Assembly (NCBI GenBank): GCA_004299145.1 | Contig: SCQD01000029.1 | Location: forward strand, 1 to 56,408 | Origin: Methylococcaceae bacterium | GTDB lineage: Bacteria; Pseudomonadota; Gammaproteobacteria; Methylococcales; Methylococcaceae | Length of the DNA stretch: 56,408 nucleotides | Direction of reading: 5' to 3' | Shown: one piece after another, positions 37,173 to 45,676 of the stretch | Numbering within the stretch: the first letter of the stretch is position 1 | How the letters are laid out: the number at the start of each line of letters is the position of its first letter | Notes under the pieces: model-generated | Databases searched by the model: none | Told to the model about the DNA's origin: nothing | Seen by the model: the letters and a program-made list of their open reading frames with translations, nothing else | Position numbers and translations under genes: made by a program

Positions 37173-39161
37173 CTACGCAGCGCGGTGCGCCGAGACAGCC
37201 TTGCGATACTTTGCCAATGCCCACAACGGGAAAAACTTGTCGTAACCGTGGTATTTCAAATAAAACACCTTGGGAAAACCCGGTGCGGTAAAGCACGGAT
37301 CGTTCCATACCCCATCGGCCTGCTGGGTGCGCAATAAATACTCCACCCCGGCGCGCACTTCGGCGCAGTCCGCTTCACCGGCGGCGATCAGCGCAATCAG
37401 CGCGAACGCGGTCTGGAACGCCGTGCTGTATTCGAACTGACCACGCGTCGCGGCGTCGTGATAAGTCCAGTTGCTTTCGCCCCAACCCCCGTCGTGACGT
37501 TGTACGCTTTTCAGCCAGGCTACGGCTTTGGTAATACGCGGATCATCTTTGGGCAAGCCGGCATATTCATAAGCCAGCATCACCGACCACGTGCCATAGA
37601 TGTAATTGGTACCCCAGCGGCCAAACCAGGCGCCGTCGTCTTCCTGTTCGTCGTGCAAATAGTCCAGCGCGCGATCCAGCGCGGGTTGCAAATGCGGCTG
37701 CTTATCTACCAGCATGGCCAAAAACATGGCGCAACGGCCGGAAACGTCCGCCGTGGGCGGGTCCAGCAGGGCGCCGTGGTCGGCAAACGGAATGTGGTTT
37801 AAGTAGTAATGCGTGTTGTCCACGTCGAAAGCGCCGAAACCGCCGTTGGACGATTGCATGGCGGCAATCCAGCTGCCGGCGCGCTCCAGGGTGTCGGCAA
37901 ATTGCGGATCACCGGCTTGCTGCAGCGCAACCGCCACCACGGCGGAGTCGTCCACGTCCGGGTAATAGCTGTTGCCGAACTGGAACGCCCAGCCGCCGCA
38001 CACTTCGCCTTCCTTGCACTGGACGCGCCAGTCGCCCGGCGCATCCGCCGCGATTTGCTGGTCGGCCAGCCATTGCAGGGAATGGGTAATGGCGGTTTTG
38101 GTGGTGGCATGATCGTCGCAGGCGATGACTTCCTGCATTGCCAGAGCGGTCAGCGCGGTATCCCAAATGGGCGACACGCAAGGCTGGCAATAGACCGTGT
38201 TTTCGTCCTGTATCACCAACAGTTTTTCGATGGCGCGCTTGGCGGTGACGCGGCGCGGATCGTCCGCCGGAATACCGATGGCATCCATGGCTTCATAGGC
38301 GTTGACCATGGCCGGAAAGATGGCGCCCAGGCCGTCTTCGCCGTTGAGGCGCGGCTCAAACCAAGCAAACGCTTTTTGGATGGCGGACTCACGCATTTTT
38401 TTGGTAAACAGCGGCTCGAACAAGCGGGCGGTGCGTTCTACCGCCAAAATGGCTTTGCCCAGCGGCGTTTTGACGTAGTCGAAATAACCGCGTTCCTGCT
38501 CCGGCGGCGTCACGAACAATTCACGGATATGTATCTGCTGCGGGTTGCGCGCCTTGACCTTGAGGCTGCACAAAATGAACAGCGGCACCATCACCGTGCG
38601 CGACCAATAGGAGACTTTATCCAGGTGAAACGGAAACCACCGGGGCAGGTGCATGATTTCCACCGGGATGAACGGCGTGCCGCGCCAGGGAATCTGCTCG
38701 AACATCGCCAGCGCAATGCGGGTGAACACGTTGGCCTTGGCGGCACCGCCCACCGACAAGACCCAGGCACGAGCCAGCGCCATGTGCGGCGCGTCGACGT
38801 CGTCGCCAGCCATTTTCAAGGCGTAATAGGCTTTCACCGTGCAACTGATGTCGCCGGGCGCGCCGGTGAATAGCGGCCAGCTGCCGTCGGCGTTTTGGCG
38901 GCCGCGCACGAAATTGGCGATTTTGCGCTGCAGTTCGGCGTCGATCTCGTCCATGAAGTGCATCATCATGATGTACTCGGATGGAATGGTGCAGTCCGCT
39001 TCCAGCTCGAATACCCAGTAACCTTCGGCGTGCTGGCGCGACAATAAATAGTTGCGGGCATGATCGATGGCCAAATCCAGATCGGAAGCCTGCGCGCCCA
39101 GCGTGGCGGCCTGCAGGTTGAGATGGTCCATGCGGATGGAGGCGGCATTGGCATTCAGCAT
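37173..39161 (-). CDS. shc: Squalene-hopene cyclase
   Basis: A 662-residue membrane-associated terpene cyclase that converts squalene to hopene and hopanol. The ATG at 39161 has GAGGG upstream and sits 13 bp after the squalene synthase stop; a longer frame adds 15 unrelated residues. The protonating DXDD motif is DVDDSA at residues 402-407. Several QW repeats (QNADGSW, QSSNGGFGAFD, QEDDGAWFGRWG, QRHDGGWGE, QQADGVW) are intact. It is also called HpnF and is the key enzyme of the cluster. Its product should feed HpnH and HpnG. Confidence 0.97.
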   Translation of the reverse strand: MLNANAASIRMDHLNLQAATLGAQASDLDLAIDHARNYLLSRQHAEGYWVFELEADCTIPSEYIMMMHFMDEIDAELQRKIANFVRGRQNADGSWPLFTGAPGDISCTVKAYYALKMAGDDVDAPHMALARAWVLSVGGAAKANVFTRIALAMFEQIPWRGTPFIPVEIMHLPRWFPFHLDKVSYWSRTVMVPLFILCSLKVKARNPQQIHIRELFVTPPEQERGYFDYVKTPLGKAILAVERTARLFEPLFTKKMRESAIQKAFAWFEPRLNGEDGLGAIFPAMVNAYEAMDAIGIPADDPRRVTAKRAIEKLLVIQDENTVYCQPCVSPIWDTALTALAMQEVIACDDHATTKTAITHSLQWLADQQIAADAPGDWRVQCKEGEVCGGWAFQFGNSYYPDVDDSAVVAVALQQAGDPQFADTLERAGSWIAAMQSSNGGFGAFDVDNTHYYLNHIPFADHGALLDPPTADVSGRCAMFLAMLVDKQPHLQPALDRALDYLHDEQEDDGAWFGRWGTNYIYGTWSVMLAYEYAGLPKDDPRITKAVAWLKSVQRHDGGWGESNWTYHDAATRGQFEYSTAFQTAFALIALIAAGEADCAEVRAGVEYLLRTQQADGVWNDPCFTAPGFPKVFYLKYHGYDKFFPLWALAKYRKAVSAHRAA

Positions 39162-39174
39162 AATGGTTACCCTC

Positions 39175-40269
39175 TTAAGCCTTGGTGTTCGATGGTTGAG
39201 TGACAAAATCCGCCGTCACGGATAACGGGGCGGCGGGTGCAGGCAGGCCCAGACCTGCCAGCTTGAATAGCAGTTTCAGCAAAAAATTGCAGCGCAGCGC
39301 CAGCCGTGTCGCCAGGATAGTGGCCTTGACGCTGCGGCGGCTGATTTTGGCCTGGTTGGAGGCGGTGAAAGCCAGGTTGCCGTTGATTTTGCGCAAGGTC
39401 AGCACGGCCATGCCCAGCGCCCACAAGCAGAATTCGCGGATGCCTGTTTCATGGCTGGGAATCAGCAGGGTGTATTCCAGCGCATTGCGCAAATGACCGT
39501 GGGCCACCGCGACTACCTCCCGGTAGGCGGCGCGAAACTCGGCGTTGTTGTGTTCGGGCGCCAGTTGCGCCAGATCGTAGCCGTGAGCGGCAAAAACATC
39601 GCGCGGCAACCAGGACACGCCGCGTTGCTGATCGTCCCACACGTCTTTCAAGATGTTGGTCATCTGCAAGCCCTGGCCGAACGATACGGCCAGCGCCATC
39701 ATGGCATCACGGTGCCGGGCGATTTCCGGCGAATAATGGCAGAACAAACGGGTCAGCATCTCGCCCACCACGCCGGCGACGTAGTAGCAGTAGCGCCCCA
39801 TTTCACCCAAATCCGCCAAGCCCGCAGTCAAGTCTTGATCCTGAAAATCCGCCATGCCATGGGACATCACTTTTACGCACTCGGCCAGAGCGTCGATTTG
39901 CGGCTGGTCCAGGCCGTGGGTGATGCGGATGACGCGCGGCACGCAGTGGATCAGCTCGTGCTCCGCCGGCAGCGTGTTGGCCGACAACAATGGCGCCAAG
40001 CGTTGGCAGAAAGACTCGGCATCGGCCTGTCCTTGCACCACGGCGGCGAATTCGGCGCAAAACCCCCGTTTTTGTTCGCTGCTCAACGCCACTTCGTCTT
40101 CGATAGTGTCGACGATGCGGCACAGCAAATAGGCGTTGGCCACGGCTTTATACAAGCCTGGCGGGAGCTGCGGAATGGTCAGCGCAAAAGTGCGCGACAC
40201 GCCGGCCAACAACCGGGCTTGCAGTTGATCCTCATCCAGCGCAGAGGTGGCGGCAAGGGATGCATTCAT
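39175..40269 (-). CDS. Squalene synthase (farnesyl-diphosphate farnesyltransferase)
   Basis: A 364-residue member of the squalene/phytoene synthase family, which joins two farnesyl diphosphates head to head. Both Mg-binding Asp motifs are present: DTIEDE at residues 54-59 and DVWDD at 209-213. LCRIVDTIEDE and GLQMTNILKDV fit the one-enzyme NADPH-dependent squalene synthase type rather than the HpnCDE three-enzyme route, and no hpnC, hpnD or hpnE is nearby. Residues ~320-345 are hydrophobic and may touch the membrane. It directly precedes the cyclase gene (13 bp gap), so substrate supply and cyclisation are co-expressed. Confidence 0.9.
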   Translation of the reverse strand: MNASLAATSALDEDQLQARLLAGVSRTFALTIPQLPPGLYKAVANAYLLCRIVDTIEDEVALSSEQKRGFCAEFAAVVQGQADAESFCQRLAPLLSANTLPAEHELIHCVPRVIRITHGLDQPQIDALAECVKVMSHGMADFQDQDLTAGLADLGEMGRYCYYVAGVVGEMLTRLFCHYSPEIARHRDAMMALAVSFGQGLQMTNILKDVWDDQQRGVSWLPRDVFAAHGYDLAQLAPEHNNAEFRAAYREVVAVAHGHLRNALEYTLLIPSHETGIREFCLWALGMAVLTLRKINGNLAFTASNQAKISRRSVKATILATRLALRCNFLLKLLFKLAGLGLPAPAAPLSVTADFVTQPSNTKA

Positions 40270-40545
40270 AGGGCAGCGTCTGCTCCGACGGGACGAGGGA
40301 TGAGCTGCAAAGCCGTGATGCGGCGTCGGGTGTGTTGTAAAATAGTCACAAAATAGCTGTTCTTACCGGTTTCCGGCAATTCTAACAATTCCATGGGTCC
40401 CGTCAATGGCTTATTTTTCCTGGGCTGCGCCTCGAATTGCCGTAGAGAAGGGGGGTGTTGCTTTTTTGCAAAAATGTTTGGCGCAAGCCACATTCCTGAT
40501 TAGAATGGTCAACAACTTTTTCGTCGAACATACAAGGGTAATTCA

Positions 40546-41640
40546 ATGAGCGTCCCACTACGCCAGCAATTCAGCATCGCCAGCTATTTAATCCAACAGA
40601 AGCTCAAAGGGCGCAGCCGCTATCCTCTGGTGCTGATGCTGGAACCTTTATTCCGTTGCAACCTGGCCTGCGCCGGTTGCGGCAAGATCGACTATCCCGA
40701 CCACATACTCAACCAGCGCCTGAGCGTGGAGGAATGCCTGGCGGCGGTGGACGAATGTGGCGCACCCGTGGTATCCATCGCCGGCGGCGAGCCTTTGCTG
40801 CACAAAGAGCTGCCCCAGGTGGTGGCGGGCATCGTCGCCCGTAAAAAGTTTGTTTACCTGTGTACCAACGCCTTGTTGTTGCGCAAAAAGATGGAGGAAT
40901 ACACCCCGTCCCCCTATTTGAATTTTTCCGTGCATCTGGACGGCGAAAAAGAACGCCACGACACTTCAGTCTGTCAGGAAGGCGTGTTCGAGCGGGCGGT
41001 GGAGGCCATCACGCTGGCCATGCAGCGCGGCTTTCGCGTCACCGTCAATTGCACGCTGTTCCAGGGTGAAACCGCGCCCGAGGTCGCCAAGTTTCTGGAT
41101 TTCGTGCGCGACCTGGGCGTGGAGGGCGTCACCATGTCGCCCGGCTTCAGTTATGAACGGGCGCCGCAACAAGGCATATTCATCAAGTCGGTGGAAACCA
41201 AGCAACTGTTCCGCGACATCTTCCGTCTGGGCAAAGGCCGTGGCTGGCAACTCAACCATTCCAGCCTGTTCCTGGACTTTCTGGCCGGCAACCAGGCCTA
41301 CAATTGCACCCCTTGGGGCAACCCGACGCGCAACGTGTTCGGCTGGCAGAAGCCTTGTTACCTGTTGTCCGACGAAGGCTATGCTCCCGACTTTAAAAGT
41401 CTGATGGCAACCACGCCGTGGCAGAAATACGGCACGGTGAGCAATCCCAAGTGCGCCCATTGCATGGCGCATTGCGGTTACGAGCCCACGGCGGTGACCG
41501 ATGCGATGCGCAATCCGCTGAAAGCGCTGGCCGCCTCCTGGCTGGGGCCGCGCACGGAAGGGCCGATGGTGCCGGAACCCATGCCGCAATACGAGGATGA
41601 AACCGTGCTGGATACTGCCGGCGCGGAAGTGGCCAAGTAA
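40546..41640 (+). CDS. hpnH: Hopanoid radical SAM enzyme HpnH (adenosylhopane synthase)
   Basis: A 364-residue radical SAM protein that adds the 5'-deoxyadenosyl group to diploptene, the first step in extended hopanoid side chains. The CxxxCxxC cluster motif is at Cys38, Cys42 and Cys45 (RCNLACAGC), followed by SIAGGEPLLH. A C-terminal Cys-rich region (CAHCMAHCGYEPTAV) is typical of HpnH. AAGGG precedes the ATG. It is divergent from the squalene synthase gene across 276 bp, where promoters for both arms of the cluster should lie. Confidence 0.95.
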   Translation: MSVPLRQQFSIASYLIQQKLKGRSRYPLVLMLEPLFRCNLACAGCGKIDYPDHILNQRLSVEECLAAVDECGAPVVSIAGGEPLLHKELPQVVAGIVARKKFVYLCTNALLLRKKMEEYTPSPYLNFSVHLDGEKERHDTSVCQEGVFERAVEAITLAMQRGFRVTVNCTLFQGETAPEVAKFLDFVRDLGVEGVTMSPGFSYERAPQQGIFIKSVETKQLFRDIFRLGKGRGWQLNHSSLFLDFLAGNQAYNCTPWGNPTRNVFGWQKPCYLLSDEGYAPDFKSLMATTPWQKYGTVSNPKCAHCMAHCGYEPTAVTDAMRNPLKALAASWLGPRTEGPMVPEPMPQYEDETVLDTAGAEVAK

Positions 41641-41871
41641 TCCGTCGACAAAGCCGCCGTGCTCGTTCATCTGGCCGAAGATTTGGCCAAAGCCCGCGAA
41701 ATAAAGCCCCACCTGGCCCGCAGCCGATATGGCAATCCGAAATCAGGCAGAATACTTCGCTGGCTCCATTGAACTTATGGACAGCGTTCGTAATTCTACT
41801 TTGTCAGATTTTCGAGCCGCGTTTGGCATTCCGTCATTCCGCCAGGGATGGGCGGAAAGCCGCCTATCGAT

Positions 41872-41928
41872 GTAGGGTACGCTGTGCGTACCTTCGAGGG
41901 GATCGAACGGTACGCACAGCGTATCTAC
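41872..41928. repeat. Inverted repeat with ~20-bp arms
   Basis: The left arm GTAGGGTACGCTGTGCGTAC (41872-41891) and the right arm GGTACGCACAGCGTATCTAC (41909-41928) pair with a small mismatch. The same core (GTACGCACAGCGTACCCTAC) occurs at 37129-37148. Confidence 0.75.
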
Positions 41929-42076
41929 GAGGTTGGCTCGATCCTGGAAATATGGCTTCGATTCAGGAAAGCCGCCGGCGGTAGTCGGAATAATTAAGGC
42001 TGCTTGAATCACTTAGATAACCCGACGGCACACTGGGCAGCGGGCATTCGACGTGTTGCCGAATTGACAGATGGTG

Positions 42077-42100
42077 CCCATGGTCGCACCATGGGTTTTT
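42077..42100 (+). terminator. Rho-independent terminator-like hairpin
   Basis: Perfect 8-bp arms CCCATGGT/ACCATGGG with a CGC loop are followed by TTTTT. The hairpin lies 437 bp after the hpnH stop and only 17 bp before the proposed ATG of the next gene, so it could end the hpnH transcript or act as an attenuator for the ATPase gene. It also argues against the longer upstream start of that gene. Confidence 0.6.
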
Positions 42101-42117
42101 GCCGCGATTTCCCGCCC

Positions 42118-43710
42118 ATGCGCTATTTCAACACCGCCGGGCCTTCCGTACCCGGCCAACACTACATGATCGATCCACTCCAGCGCCTGGACCTGCCGGA
42201 CGTGGAAGCCTTGATTGATCAGCAGCGCTATTTTGTGCTGCACGCCCCCCGGCAGACCGGCAAGACCTCCTGCCTGTTGGCGTTGATGCAACACCTCAAC
42301 GCCCAGGGGCGTTATATCGCCCTGTACGCCAACATCGAAGCGGCCCAGGCGGTGCGCGGCGACGTGGGGCAAGGCGTCGAAACCATTCTGGAATACATTT
42401 CCCAAGCGGCGCAGGTTTATCTGGAGGATGAACGTCTGCATGCCTGGCAACGGGAAGTGCTGGCCACTTCGCCCGCCTCAGGCGCCCTGAGCACCTATTT
42501 GCAACGCTGGGCCAGGTTTGCCGGCAAACCCATCGTGTTGATGCTGGACGAAGTGGACGCCCTGGTGGGCGATACGCTGATTTCCCTGCTGCGCCAGTTG
42601 CGCGCCGGTTATGCCCAGCGCCCGGCGGCGTTTCCCCAGTCGGTGATTCTGTGCGGTGTACGGGACGTGCGCGACTACCGGATTCATACCGGGAACCAGG
42701 AAATCATCACCGGCGGTTCGGCGTTCAACATCAAGGCGGAATCCTTGCGCCTGGGCAATTTCAGCCGGGCGGAAGCCGTTGAATTATTTCGCCAGCACAC
42801 GGCGGATACCGGCCAGACTTTTGCCCCGGAAATTTTCGATGAACTGTGGCAAGACACTCAGGGCCAACCCTGGCTGGTCAATGCCATGGGCTATGAACTG
42901 ACTTGGAAAGACAAGTCAGCGCGGGATCGTGGCGTGCCCATCACCCTGGAACACTACAACGCCGCGCGCGAACGGCTGATTTATTCGCGCGCCACGCATT
43001 TGGATCAGCTTACCGACAAGCTCAAGGAGGATCGGGTACATCGGGTGATGGCGCCCCTGCTGCGCGGCGAAGAAGACAGTCGCGAGTTCCGCGACGACGA
43101 TTTGCAGTATGTGGAAGACTTGGGGCTGATCCGCCGAAAACCGGAAGTGGTCATCGCCAACCGCATTTACCGGGAAACCATTCCGCGCGAACTCACTTCG
43201 CCGATCCAGGACGGTTTGCACCAGCCCACCGCCTGGTATGTGACGTTGGAACACCGTTTGGACGTGGTCAAGCTGTTGACGGCCTTTCAGCAGTTTTTCC
43301 GCGAACACGTCGACGCTTGGTTGGAGCGCTTCGATTACAAGGAAGCCGGCCCGCAATTGTTGCTGCAAGCTTTTCTTCAGCGCGTCGTCAACGGTGGCGG
43401 GCGCGTCAACCGCGAATACGGCTTGGGCCGGCGCCGCACCGATTTATTCCTGGAATGGCCGCTGGACGAAACCCAGGGCTACCACGGCCCGGTGCAGCGG
43501 GTGGTGATCGAGCTGAAACTGCTGCACAAATCCCTGGAGCAAACCCTGGCCCAGGGCCTGGAACAAACCGCAGACTATGCCGACCGCTGCGGCGCGGACG
43601 AAGCGCATTTGCTCATCTTCGACCGTAGGCCGGAAGTGTCCTGGGAGGAAAAAATCTGGCGACGCGAGGCAAGCCACGGCGGGCGGAACATTGTGGCGTG
43701 GGGGGCTTAA
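42118..43710 (+). CDS. AAA ATPase with PD-(D/E)XK nuclease-like C-terminus
   Basis: A 530-residue protein from the ATG at 42118 (MRYFNTAGPSVPGQHY); the frame is open to 42004, but that part spans a terminator-like hairpin. Walker A is APRQTGKTS (residue ~50) and Walker B is VLMLDEVDAL (~140), a STAND/AAA_14-like ATPase. The C-terminal ~100 residues carry GLGRRRTDLFLEWP and VIELKL, the D...ExK pattern of PD-(D/E)XK-type domains fused to such ATPases. These proteins are often widespread, selfish or defence-associated; the role is not established. It sits between hpnH and hpnB, apparently as an insertion into the hopanoid cluster. Confidence 0.75.
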   Translation: MRYFNTAGPSVPGQHYMIDPLQRLDLPDVEALIDQQRYFVLHAPRQTGKTSCLLALMQHLNAQGRYIALYANIEAAQAVRGDVGQGVETILEYISQAAQVYLEDERLHAWQREVLATSPASGALSTYLQRWARFAGKPIVLMLDEVDALVGDTLISLLRQLRAGYAQRPAAFPQSVILCGVRDVRDYRIHTGNQEIITGGSAFNIKAESLRLGNFSRAEAVELFRQHTADTGQTFAPEIFDELWQDTQGQPWLVNAMGYELTWKDKSARDRGVPITLEHYNAARERLIYSRATHLDQLTDKLKEDRVHRVMAPLLRGEEDSREFRDDDLQYVEDLGLIRRKPEVVIANRIYRETIPRELTSPIQDGLHQPTAWYVTLEHRLDVVKLLTAFQQFFREHVDAWLERFDYKEAGPQLLLQAFLQRVVNGGGRVNREYGLGRRRTDLFLEWPLDETQGYHGPVQRVVIELKLLHKSLEQTLAQGLEQTADYADRCGADEAHLLIFDRRPEVSWEEKIWRREASHGGRNIVAWGA

Positions 43711-43873
43711 CGGGTGCTCGGACACGGCTGTATCCTGGATACAACGGCGGTACGAAATAGGCCATGAGTGATTCGGAAACCCCATCCACCGCAAAGCCCT
43801 GGCGGCTGGGTGGTCGGCGCGTGGGGGACATGGTGCTCGTGTAAAATCGCAGATTCATCCGATAAGGGGAAAT

Positions 43874-44989
43874 ATGCTGGAATCAACCTGGATACTGACG
43901 CTGGCCGTCGCCGCCATCTGGCTGATCATGTTGCTGCTGCCTTGGCAGCCGTGGCGCAGCCGGGAAGTCTTGGAGGCCTCGGCCGACGCGGCTGACGGCG
44001 ACCTGAGCGACGTCACCGTGCTCATCCCGGCGCGCAACGAAGCGGCGGTCATTGCTACCACGCTGCAAGTTCTGGCGGCACAAGGCCGCCACCTGAAAGT
44101 GATCGTGGTGGATGACGCCTCCAGCGACGGCACCGGCGAGATTGCCCGGCAAACACCAGGGCTGGATTTGCGCGTCATCGCCAGCCAGCCGCTGCCGGAA
44201 GGCTGGAGCGGCAAGCTGTGGGCGCTGGAGCAAGCCGCCAAGCAAGTGGACACCCCATTGACTCTGCTGCTGGACGCGGACATCCGCCTGGAGCCCGGAT
44301 TGGTCGCGGCACTGCGCGACAAGATGCGCCGCGACGGCGTGCATTTCGCCTCGCTGATGGCCAGCCTGCGCATGGACAGCTTTTGGGAAAAGCTGCTGAT
44401 GCCCGCCTTCGTCTATTTTTTCAAGCTGCTCTATCCTTTTGCCCTCTCCAATTCCCGTTGCCCTGCGGTAGCGGCGGCGGCCGGCGGCTGCATCATGCTG
44501 GAAACCCGTTTGATCCGGGAAATCGGCGGGTTTGCCGCCATACACGGCGCGCTGATCGACGACTGCACGCTGGCGCGCACCGTCAAAACCGCCGGCAATC
44601 GCACCTGGATCGGCTTGTCGCGCTCGGTGGTCAGCCTGCGCAGCTATGACGAACTGGCGGAAATCTGGGACATGGTCGCCCGCACGGCCTATACGCAATT
44701 GCGCTATTCCGTGCCGTTGCTGCTGCTGTGCACGCTGTTGATGGGTGCCTTGTTCTGGCTGCCGCCGCTGGGACTGCTGGCCGGCGGCAACATCGCCCTC
44801 GTTGCCGCCGCCGCTTATGGACTGATGGTGGTGCAGTACCTGCCGACGCTGGTTTTTTATGATCGCAGCCCCTACTGGGCCTTGACCATGCCGCTCATCG
44901 CCGCGCTATACCTGACCATGACCTGGAGTTCCGCCATCCGTTACTGGCGCGGCGAGCGTAGCCGCTGGAAGGGACGGGTTTATTCCTGA
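43874..44989 (+). CDS. hpnB: Hopanoid-associated glycosyltransferase HpnB
   Basis: A 371-residue membrane-bound family 2 glycosyltransferase. An N-terminal helix (LTLAVAAIWLIMLLLP) is followed by a GT-A domain with VTVLIPARNEAAVI, VVDDASSDGT and the metal-binding DAD in LLLDADIRLEPG. At least three C-terminal helices complete the chain. The length and layout match the hopene-associated glycosyltransferase HpnB, whose exact product is not settled. AGGGG precedes the ATG. It is separated from hpnH by the AAA ATPase gene. Confidence 0.9.
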   Translation: MLESTWILTLAVAAIWLIMLLLPWQPWRSREVLEASADAADGDLSDVTVLIPARNEAAVIATTLQVLAAQGRHLKVIVVDDASSDGTGEIARQTPGLDLRVIASQPLPEGWSGKLWALEQAAKQVDTPLTLLLDADIRLEPGLVAALRDKMRRDGVHFASLMASLRMDSFWEKLLMPAFVYFFKLLYPFALSNSRCPAVAAAAGGCIMLETRLIREIGGFAAIHGALIDDCTLARTVKTAGNRTWIGLSRSVVSLRSYDELAEIWDMVARTAYTQLRYSVPLLLLCTLLMGALFWLPPLGLLAGGNIALVAAAAYGLMVVQYLPTLVFYDRSPYWALTMPLIAALYLTMTWSSAIRYWRGERSRWKGRVYS

Positions 44990-45220
44990 CAAAATTCTGC
45001 AAGCGTGGTTTGTGCGGCAGGACAGCCAATCGCCGCCATGCAGCCGCAGGCGAAAATTCCCATAAATTCCGGCGAGAAAAACCGGTGAGCCGTGCTGGTG
45101 GCTGGCGTTGTAGTACAGCGGCCCGGTAAAAAACGTGCGTCCGTCGCTGATGTCCCAGAGCGCGTCGAATTTGACGCTATCCGCCGCGGCACGTTCATAC
45201 AAGCGAGGGTTGTCTGTCAT
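44990..45220 (-). pseudogene. Truncated AraC-type regulator remnant (N-terminal cupin part)
   Basis: The frame begins MTDNPRLYERAAADSVKFDAL and continues through PVFLAGIYGNFRLRLHGGDWLSCRT, a pattern like the cupin sensor domain of AraC-family regulators. After that it loses similarity where it meets the 3' end of hpnB, and no helix-turn-helix follows. The remaining ~70 residues cannot be a working regulator. It is divergent from a damaged membrane-protein gene, the usual place for such a regulator. Family assignment is tentative. Confidence 0.4.
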
Positions 45221-45267
45221 TGTTTAAACTCCCATGCGTTGTTTTGATCCCCCACCTTCGATACACG

Positions 45268-45622
45268 ATGAGGTTAACCATGACCACCCCCCCAAATTCA
45301 CACGCACCGATAACGATGACCAACTTATTCCTTTTGGCGTTTGCCGGGCTGTGTCTGACCCTGGCGCTGATCATTGCCTGGGTGCTCGGCATCACGCTGT
45401 TTTTTCCCGACGGCGTGTTGGCTGGATTCCTCGTCGAACGGGCCGACGTGATCAGGGCTCACGTCGATTATCTGATGATGGCGCAATTCCTGTTCATCTT
45501 TTTCCTGCTGTTCAGACAGTATTCCATTGCAGGCAGGCGTGAGTTTCACGCTGACGACGCTGGGGTTTCTCACTGCCGTTGCGCTGGTCGCCAGGGCGGT
45601 TTGGCAAAGGACAAAACCGTGA
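45268..45622 (+). pseudogene. Frameshifted small membrane-protein gene
   Basis: From the ATG at 45268 (or 45280) the frame encodes membrane helices (LFLLAFAGLCLTLALIIAWVLG and a VDYLMMAQFLFIFFLLF segment), then turns into a Cys/His-rich unlikely sequence after RQYSIAGRR near 45535. In the next frame, starting at 45539, the DNA encodes a good membrane-protein end (VSFTLTTLGFLTAVALVARAVW, stop 45620-45622). A one-base indel near AGGCAGGC explains this. Joined, the product would be ~117 residues. A sequencing error is possible. Confidence 0.55.
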
Positions 45623-45676
45623 TCGGCGCCTATTTGCTGTGGTTGTCTCGCCGGCTTCCAAACGCCGATCTTCGCC

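Larger units (their letters stand above)
41641..42117 (+). other. 477-bp region of repeat debris and a terminator-like hairpin
   Basis: The region starts with a 43-codon in-frame continuation after the hpnH stop (beginning SVDKAAVLVHLAEDL). Next come dispersed-repeat pieces: an AAATCTGACAAAGTAGAA-type phrase, inverted at ~41795-41812, and a 20-bp inverted pair at 41872-41928 built on GTACGCACAGCGTAC. It ends with a strong terminator-like hairpin at 42077-42100. I see no intact gene in it. Confidence 0.6.

Noticed and set aside
40266-40394. 42-codon frame whose stop overlaps the squalene synthase ATG (ATGA)
   Set aside because: The overlap is suggestive, but the peptide has no recognisable family and no good ribosome site, so I did not list it as a gene.
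42004-42117. Upstream start for the AAA ATPase
   Set aside because: The added residues cross a strong terminator-like hairpin and repeat debris and lack similarity to the ATPase family start.
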